A model generated the notes under the pieces. The model was not told the origin of the DNA. It saw nothing but the letters and a program-made list of their open reading frames with translations, and made no database searches. Of a DNA stretch of 61,577 nt, positions 55,010-61,577 are shown in pieces. This stretch comes from Spizellomyces punctatus DAOM BR117 (Eukaryota > Chytridiomycota > Chytridiomycetes > Spizellomycetales > Spizellomycetaceae), in the NCBI RefSeq assembly GCF_000182565.1, contig NW_015971552.1:517528-579104 (forward strand). Reading direction: 5' to 3'. Numbering within the stretch: position 1 is the first letter of the stretch; every line of letters begins with the position of its first letter. Made by a program: the position numbers and the translations under genes.

Positions 55010-56107
55010 AATCTACGCTACGCTCGGCTGGAACACTCCTCCTGCTGAACACTTCTGGTCTACAGTGCCCATCCAACATTGATCTCACAATCATTAGCAT
55101 ATTGCAGGTGCTCAGCGTATCTCGATTCTAGTAGCGCATCGTCCAGGCTTGCTGCAAACAGTTAGGGTTGGTACAACCCAGCAATCCGTGGACTTTTTCA
55201 ATCTTGCCTTCACGTTGCTGCCAAGGTCTTGAATGAGGTCATGTTTTGAAGCCTTTCTCAACGTCAGAGGATGACAGTGAGGGCAGACAGATGAGGTTTT
55301 ATACTCGTCGAGCAGGAAACAATCAATGTGGTAGTGCTTGAAAACCGTGCGCCAACCTTTTGTTTTTGATGACATCTGAAATCTCGCAGCATCACTCCAA
55401 TCACCCATCACAATGTTAAAGTTTTCACTGTACTTGTTGTGCATGTTGGATATGAGGTTTGACTTGCTCTTCTGACGGTTTATAAATGCATGCCACTTCC
55501 ACTGCGTGTGGGCAGGATGTGAGTAGAACTCCTTTTGACAATCCGAATTTGCATGGCAAATGAGAAGGTAGTGAGTAAAGTCCATGAGGTTCATCATCTT
55601 CTGAGATGGTATTCGTGACTCTATGTGATCAATTCCCGCTTTCTTCGTCATCTGCTGCCATTGCCTTTGCTGTCAACGGCTTCCAGTCTCCATGGCTCGT
55701 TGGTTGGTGGTGTAGCAAAATGTCGTACCACTGCTGTCTTGGCAGTAGAGAATGTCGCACTTGTTTGGGTCAACAACAATGATGTTCTCTGCTACTCGAC
55801 AAGCAGACAAGTTTTTCTCCATGTATTGTGCTTTAACTTTGTCCTCTAAACTCTTTGCTGACTTTCTTGCTCCACGCTTTCCATACTTGTCGGCATCAGG
55901 GTGTTTCAAGTAAACTGACACCGAGGTACCATCTGTCATGATCGAGCCTTCAAAACACATTCCATGACGAGATCTAAAGGCTTTGATACTTAGATTACAG
56001 ACGCGCAAGTGACCAGGAATCACAGGACAAAGCAAACCACCAGTGCATTCATGTAAAAGTATCAAAGATAATTTGTCATGTAAAAGTATCAAAGATAATT
56101 TGGCCAA
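55010..56107 (-). pseudogene. Fanzor (eukaryotic TnpB-like RNA-guided nuclease) relic, C-terminal half with several breaks
   Basis: Fanzors are RNA-guided DNA nucleases carried by eukaryotic transposons. Visible RuvC parts: VVDPNKCDILYCQDS (catalytic Asp at 55769-55771), YTTNQRAMETGSR, HTQWKWHAFINRQKSKSNLI, IVMGDWSD (about 55394), HIDCFLLDEYKTSSVCPHCH (about 55310-55270, RuvC-III region plus zinc ribbon), HGLLGCTNPNC, and finally NRD with CNMLMIVRSMLDGHCRPEVF. Breaks: an in-frame TGA at 55673-55675 splitting one reading frame; a frameshift at about 55200-55250 inside the zinc ribbon; TAG at 55128-55130 where the family has Trp before the final NRD; and no N-terminal half, because the neighbouring gene ends at 56180. 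No matching omega-RNA or terminal repeats could be assigned. A dead copy. Confidence 0.85.
56049..56102. repeat. 27-bp perfect tandem duplication
   Basis: Two perfect copies, 56049-56075 and 56076-56102. On the minus strand this is an in-frame repeat of nine codons (KLSLILLHD/KLSLILLHE) at the upstream edge of the Fanzor relic. Confidence 0.95.
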
Positions 56108-56179
56108 TATCTACCACAGGACAGTTTTTCAAACAACACGATGGCGCCATCACAAAATCTTTGTACATATCTACAACGG

Positions 56180-58451
56180 CTAACCTTGGCTTCGACGACG
56201 CTTTTCCTTCGTCTTCGTCTCCGGAGTGAGCGCATCGGGAAAGACTTGGCGTAGGTCTCGAAGAAGTCCATGTTTATCAGGAGTAATGGGGTAGTTGGGC
56301 GCATCTTGAAAGGTATGGCGGGCCCTTTGACTGCAAAGACGCTCTCCACTCGCTTTCAAAATCTCTTTCAAGCGGCGAAAACCAGCAATGCAGCGAGGGA
56401 GATTTCCAACATTTTCCAATGAATTAACAATCGGGATCTTGCCTAGTTCGACGCAGAAACACAAGCCTTCATAAATCTGGACATTATATATGTGGAAGAC
56501 TGCGCCGTCTTGGTGTTTGTGTGTCAGTAAAAGAATCTCCAGAGGCAAGATCATGTAGAAATACCTGGTGCAATTGCGGTAATCAGCTGCAGAGGAGTTT
56601 GCCCCCAGTCGTATTCTAACATATCTTTCTTCACTAATTTCATTGCACGTTCCAGCCCATCAGCTAACTGCAAGTTTCGCTGGGTACTGGTTGCATGGGG
56701 TGACTTCAGTTCCGCAACAAGGACAATGCGATCCATAGTTTTGATAGTGATATCTGGATGCTTTCTGTCATTCATTACAGTGTCGCTGACAGAAGCATCA
56801 AAGATAAGTGTTACTTAGCATGAAAATTGGGGTGGATGAACTTACATATATAGCTTCCATCTCGGAGATAATAGACGGCTGAAGTGTGGAGTGACATATT
56901 TGCCAGTATATGACGGTTCGTGCTCAAAGGCTGGAGCGTCGGCGCCGACATAAGGATATCTAGCAAAACCATTCAGTATAAAGCTTCCGCATGTATGCTA
57001 CACACTTCACTGACATGGCTTCGAGTGGTATTGCTTCATCCCTAGCTAGTTCGGAGAATGTCATATCGTCAGGGGAATCTTCTGTCTCTTCCTCGACAAG
57101 CTTCCTAATTTCGAACTTGTGTGTGGCCGCTGCTATAGCCGGTGGCGCCACCGCAGCTACGGCATCCCAAAGAGTCTCATGGGCAATACTATGGTAGAGT
57201 TTGGCCCAGTTTCTAGTATCCAAATATTTCTCATATGGCTCCGGAAGATGCCGGGTGACTAAAATACCACCTTTCAATGTACTATACACAGTATAAGCAT
57301 CTACATGGGGTACTGTCATTAGAACGGACTGATTAAATTTTTGATCGCCTTCCGGTTTCTGCATGTCCAATAAAACATCACTCAAAACTTGGCGTATCAA
57401 CTGCGAACAATTGATATTTGCAACAATCACCTACAGAATTATAATTTTAACTGCTGTATCATTTCGAAGAAAAGGGGAATAACTTGGGAACTTACATCAT
57501 GCTCCAATTTTAGATTCGCTCCTTTCAATACCTCTTGCAGGCCCGCAATCTCCTCTGGCGGAACCGATCCCTCTTGCAGCACCGTGATCTCTTCGAGCGG
57601 AACAAATTCTTCTTCCAGCCCGGTCGGCTCCGGACCAGCAGTATCTTCTTCGAGCAAGAGTCTTGCTTTTTTGCGTTTATGGGAATCCAGGGAACACTGG
57701 TTATCAGGCTTGTCGACGATTTTCACGAGCGTTTGATGTGCCTCTGAAGCTGCAAAAGGGCAAGATTCCTGTGTGCATTGATTAGCTGATCCACTCTATT
57801 CTGTTCTCGATGCTGCTTTTCTTGGATTTAGCAGCGGATCTTCTGGCGATAAGAAAAGAATTTGTCTCATGTTCCGGGCTGAAAAAATATGTGTAAGTCG
57901 CCTACGTGACAATTCTTGCTCGCACACACACAGTATGATTCTTCGAAACCTTCCTTCAATCACAATGTACCGAGATAGCCTAGCTGGGACAGCTCTCGCT
58001 TCATCGGCGGAGGTTGAATCCCTCGGAGAGGGGATTTCACTCCCAACCATATCTGATGGATCTTCTGCATCATGGTCCCATTGTGACATTGGGAAGGTTT
58101 AAGACCGGGATAGCTTAGCTGGGATAGCTCTTGCTTCACTGGCAGACTCGTGCACATCTGCAACAGGAGTACCGAGCCAGGGGTGACCCCCAATCGTCGT
58201 GATGTGCAAACTGCAAAACTGCCGACACGCAGGCTCTATGTGCAGACTACAAACAAACTAAAAACGAAAAGGAAACTCACTCCTTTCAAATTGGCAAGTT
58301 GCAAGTAATGCTTCTGTTGTCTTGCTAATCGGGTTTCCGGAAAGCCAGCCAAGAGCTCCTCTATGCGAGCCACCCAGTCTTCCCAGCCGGCATCCGGGTT
58401 TTTCTCAACAAAATCTTCGATTACAGGCTGCGGCGGGAGATAGTTCCTCAT
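56180..58451 (-). CDS. PD-(D/E)XK nuclease-superfamily protein
   Basis: Multi-exon gene. The start at 58451 gives MRNYLPPQPVIEDFVEKNPD and a helical N-terminus. The central exons hold a charged linker (HKRKKARLLLEEDTAGPEP, then EEFVPLEEITVLQEGSVPPE) and a helical region (57430-56960: QLIRQVLSDVLLDMQKPEGD, AHETLWDAVAAVAPPAIAAA). The nuclease core follows: HPDITIKTMDRIVLVAELKS, where PD (56752-56757) and ELK (56704-56712) form the PD-x(n)-ExK site, then a helix (NLQLADGLERAMKLVKKDML). After a 56-nt intron come strands DGAVFHIYNVQIYEGLCFCV and a C-terminus with a basic end (KTKEKRRRSQG) at 56180. The fold is common in nucleases and in C-terminal domains of Crinkler-type effectors. The N-terminus shows no signal peptide. 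Function unknown. Confidence 0.7.
57973..58147. repeat. Imperfect direct duplication, spacing 136 bp
   Basis: The segments at 57973-58011 and 58109-58147 share GATAGC-TAGCTGGGA-AGCTCT-GCTTCA-GGC with several substitutions, inside an intron or linker of the PD-(D/E)XK gene. Confidence 0.65.
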
Positions 58452-58871
58452 CGTGAGAAAATGGACTTGCGGTGAAGAGAACGGGGAAGAGTCGCGTTCC
58501 TGCGCGTCCAGCCTTACGTGCTATTTGTGCCACCCGTGCCACCAGCGCTGTCATGTGACACGCAGAAGGCCCCATAATCAGTAACTGTGCGTGTGCGAGT
58601 GTATAGACTATAGACTATGACGACACACTGCATCTCACATTGCAACCATACAATTAACGTGACTTAAATGATGTGGGCAGTCACTGCTTGCAATTGATTG
58701 GATTATTGCATTGTAACTTAGGCATTAGACACCAGTGTCTGTTATACTTGTAAAGGGGAGCACTCCTTGCTTCTGATTGGCGCAATTTTGCGCACTTCTG
58801 AAGAACGCGTCCACGCGTATATAAGGAACAGAATACCTCGTCGCTCACCCTTCGCGTTTGGCCGTCTCGCG
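58452..58871. promoter_or_regulatory. Divergent promoter region, 420 bp
   Basis: Lies between the PD-(D/E)XK gene (-) and the 552-aa gene (+). A TATATAA box occurs at 58818-58824, about 50 bp before the plus-strand ATG at 58872. Confidence 0.5.
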
Positions 58872-61231
58872 ATGAAAAAGAAAATTGACCAAAAGAAAGC
58901 GGAAGAGTTAGTGCAAGCATATTTGAAAAGTGGACCCAAGTGCCCTTCCTACCGCGGGTTTCTGGACCACTCTTTGTTCGCCTTTCGTGGTCTGGAGCGC
59001 TGGGATCAAAGGTATGCGAACGGCCATCTTTGGAAGGCCTTCAAGGACAGTGTAGGCCCAGCCGCGGTTTACAACAAAAAGGTAATTACCTCTATCCTTT
59101 CACGGCATGGGACACTTGGCCATTACTACTGGACGAAACACTACGCTGCACAAACCCGGGTTGTCCTCCATGAACTGAGGTGGAAACCGTGGTAGCTAGA
59201 CTTTCTGACACGCTAATGGTTGTCCCTCTCTCGCCGTGTTTCTCTGTGACCCCGTCAAGCGCCAGCTATGTTGACCAAAGCAGCCTAATCTTCATCGTAT
59301 TCGCTGCGGGGAATGTGAACGTTGTATGGTGCAAAAGGAAACTTATGCACCGCCAAGTTGGCAACTTGATGGAGATACAAATCCTTTGTGAGGCGCTGTG
59401 TCCCTAGGATTTTGCTATTACTCGGCCAATACCTCGTTCGCCTCCCATATGGAGGACCGGCAACTAATAAAGGCTGCATATTGGGAAGCTGCAATCTACT
59501 GACCATCATTTGTCCTTTTATGTCATCACATGTACGTGTTTTATAAAGGACGTTGGAACGTTTTGGCGGGAGGTAAGTCGATTCCAAAGGGTGCATTAAT
59601 GGCTTGATATCCTCCAACATACTTCTGATCTTTTCATAGATGTTTCCCAGGTCACTCTTTGTTCGAGGACCTTTCACGCTAGACCACAGCGTGAACGCGC
59701 CAGTCAGTGTAGGACATAGTCAGGGGCACATTACTGGTGTAGATCAAAGCCGCCAGAACGTGTATTGTACCAAACTCAACCAGAAAAAGCGCACCCTATC
59801 ACCGAGTCCTGAGGTGCTGCAGAAACGCATCCGGGCCTATTCTCCCGCGTCAGATTATGACGACACGCTGTCCGAGGATGGATTTTCCGAGCCGGACTCC
59901 CTCTTCGACGTCATCGCGCCATCTGGGCTCCCCGCCGAAGAGAGAGTTTTCGATGGTGATCAGCCTCTTCCATTCGCTCTTTTGTCACCGACAAATCTTT
60001 CTGCACAGCTCGAGAATATCTTGGAGTCTCAATTGGGATTGTCGGGAACAAAGGAGCAAAAACGTGATCCCTTTTTGCATCGAATCGTTGACCTTACTGG
60101 ATCAATTATAGGTCAACCCCAATCTGTATCCAGCCACCTTTCAAATGACATGAAAAAATCTGTGAAGGATATCATTGGTGCAGTCCTAACCCGTGCGGAA
60201 TGGCAACAGGTCGACAGTGACGTGAACAGTTTATTCAATGTGATGAAGCATGTAAGTGCAAGTGCACTGTACTGTGAACTCTACTGCTAGCATGCTAACT
60301 TCTTATTTAGATACCTGCCGATGAGTTGGTTCGCCTAGGTCGAGAATCTAAAGTCGAAGGTTTCCGCAAAACACTTACAGACATGTTGGAAATGGACGAG
60401 GGGCTGACGGCACCCACCAAGAATGGAGGCTTCATTCGCAACTTGTTAACTTCAGTGACGGCATCCAAAACGGCATCCAAGAAGGTTGCGACCTCTGTTG
60501 CCATTGACAACAAGGATGTCCAATATGTGTTGAATCTCTTGTATGAGGTTTCAGAATTGTCTGTCACTGCAAGAAGCGAGCGTGACCTTGACATTGACGT
60601 CCATCAACACTTGCTGTTGTGCCTCCGAGGTGTTGTGGACAAGCACTATGGAGAACTCGAGTCGCGTGCCTCCCGGGACAGGCGTATCAGGACTGGTGGA
60701 AAGACAAGGGGTGCATCTCTAGACTGGCTGTTTACCAGCCATGCCGCTGACTCGAGCACAACATGGGGTGTGGAATTTGGGGCCGCTGCCAACATTGGGT
60801 CAAGCACAGTTGGTCGAAAACCAGTAACAGACAGATGCGGCTTATACATAATTTTACGTGACATTCATATTGCAATGTCGCGACGCATCCTCGATATCCG
60901 CCGTTTTGACGACACAAATGCTGTGAGGAAAGCTGTGGCTCAGCTCCCTGTTCCAGGCATCATTCTTCACAATTTCCGTTATGTCTTGGTGGCGGTTGTG
61001 TACTTGGAGGGGGGATGGTATGTCACGGAGCAACTTGGAGTTTTTGAACTCCCAGTCTTTGCTATGAAGAATAACTTTGGTGCACAGCTGGTAGCTGCTG
61101 CTCGGCAGATGCTACACTTCCGGAACATCTTGCGATCATTAAGAGACGCTTACTTTCAACTAATTGACACGGAGGTTAAAATAGCTGCAGATCCATTTGA
61201 TGGTAGCAAAGCTTGGATCACACCGGCTTAA
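58872..61231 (+). CDS. Hypothetical protein, 552 aa
   Basis: Exons 58872-59081, 59724-60251 and 60311-61231 join in frame. The N-terminus is basic and helical (MKKKIDQKKAEELVQAYLKS), followed by GLERWDQRYANGHLWKAFKD. The second exon has a Ser/Pro linker with KKRTLSPSPEVLQKRIRAYS and a helical part (SAQLENILESQLGLSGTKEQ). The third exon looks like one folded domain: NLLYEVSELSVTARSERDLD, HLLLCLRGVVDKHYGELESR, LDWLFTSHAADSSTTWGVEF, LYIILRDIHIAMSRRILDIR and HNFRYVLVAVVYLEGGWYVT. The D..WGVEF arrangement faintly recalls PD-(D/E)XK folds, but no complete motif is present and I do not name a family. A separate downstream start at 59640 would make two genes instead. Confidence 0.6.
59285..59677 (-). 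CDS. Possible nested ORF, 130 aa
   Basis: Open frame on the minus strand inside the first intron (59082-59723) of the plus-strand gene. Begins MKGPRTKSDLGNIYEKIRSM and contains KPLMHPLESTYLPPKRSN, MVSRLQLPNMQPLLVAGPPY and a basic RRTRYWPSNSK. Composition is protein-like and not repetitive. No family is recognised. It could be chance, or part of an exon on the other strand if the intron model is wrong. Confidence 0.3.
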   Translation of the reverse strand: MKGPRTKSDLGNIYEKIRSMLEDIKPLMHPLESTYLPPKRSNVLYKTRTCDDIKGQMMVSRLQLPNMQPLLVAGPPYGRRTRYWPSNSKILGTQRLTKDLYLHQVANLAVHKFPFAPYNVHIPRSEYDED

Positions 61232-61355
61232 GAATAAATACATATATGCCTTTGTTGCGAGTCAGTAATTGTTATCTATTCTTCTAACACTGCAGTAATG
61301 TTTTGGCCAGCCTTTGTTGTTGTCCTATGAAGTATCAGCTACGGAACTATCACCT

Positions 61356-61571
61356 ATGATGGATTTTTTCCTTGAGTTGCTGTGGTGGACGATACTTTTG
61401 ATCCCATTTGTACTGTTCAACTTGCTGATCCAGGCCAATTTGCTCACTTTCAAAGCTGCCATCCGCTTCTGGAGTGCAAAGCCAAGCTCCCCGTTTCTGC
61501 CTTACTGTATTTGGAATGGATCCAGAGTGCTATGCGTCAACCCGCTGATATTCCGAGATACCCAGATATGA
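61356..61571 (+). CDS. Small hydrophobic ORF, 71 aa
   Basis: MMDFFLELLWWTILLIPFVL followed by FNLLIQANLLTFK forms one clear membrane segment. It ends in a short basic/aromatic tail. No upstream signal or family is recognised. Near the window edge, low confidence. Confidence 0.2.
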   Translation: MMDFFLELLWWTILLIPFVLFNLLIQANLLTFKAAIRFWSAKPSSPFLPYCIWNGSRVLCVNPLIFRDTQI

Positions 61572-61577
61572 GAATAA

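Noticed and set aside
54955-55025. tRNA gene on the minus strand (B-box-like GGTTCAATCCC, 7-bp acceptor-like pairing)
   Set aside because: Total length is about 65 nt, the T-stem pairs poorly, there is no proper anticodon arm, and the region overlaps the 3' end of the Fanzor relic.

Overview
The window is nuclear DNA of an intron-rich, compact fungal genome, most likely a zoosporic (chytrid-type) fungus. Short GT-AG introns of about 40-120 bp interrupt almost every gene. The protein set fits this reading: a class C (GABA-B-like) receptor, a rhodopsin-like 7TM receptor, several CBM18 (hevein) chitin-binding modules, F-box/ankyrin proteins, a Fanzor relic and TTAGGG-type repeats. The lineage is inferred from gene content and was not tested by a search. 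One assembly gap (Ns, 39417-39593) is present.

1-23 kb is mostly housekeeping: a coiled-coil protein cut by the window edge (-), a PP6/Sit4 phosphatase catalytic subunit (-), a small unknown protein (+), a secreted beta-propeller phytase (-), a 7TM receptor (+), the acetolactate synthase regulatory subunit (-), ribosomal proteins L5 (-) and L14 (+) diverging from a shared promoter, a BTB protein (-), an EXOG-type mitochondrial nuclease (+), an F-box/ankyrin protein (-) and a Stealth-family sugar-phosphate transferase with an EF-hand (+). Complete exon models that stay in frame could be built by eye for the 7TM receptor, L5, L14, the BTB protein, EXOG, Stealth, the thaumatin-chitinase protein, an F-box protein and the last large gene.

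26-39 kb is a block of secreted, multi-domain proteins. (i) A signal-peptide/EF-hand/Cys-rich protein ends, after an acidic Asp-Pro linker and a Lys-Arg site, in a ComEC-like metallo-beta-lactamase fold. (ii) A protein has four CBM18 lectin modules and three Cys/Trp HRM-like repeats. (iii) Divergent from (ii), a 1114-residue fusion combines CBM52-like, thaumatin, CBM18, GH18 chitinase, HRM-like and tandem CBM52-like modules. Genes (ii) and (iii) share a 366-bp intergenic promoter and two module types, so together they look like a cell-wall-targeting or antimicrobial secreted set.

39.7-48.3 kb holds an F-box protein (-), a class C receptor with Venus-flytrap, 7TM and PH-like parts (-), another multi-pass protein (+) and a 2-oxoglutarate/Fe(II) oxygenase (+). 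Telomere-like TTAGGG blocks sit beside the two membrane-protein genes, and three copies of a 16-bp palindrome lie between them.

48.3-61.6 kb is accessory DNA. It contains a divergent pair of unknown genes, a degraded paralogous 3' end carrying near-identical duplicated introns, a decayed Fanzor (eukaryotic TnpB-like RNA-guided nuclease), a PD-(D/E)XK nuclease-like gene, and a 552-residue unknown gene with a possible antisense ORF nested in its first intron.
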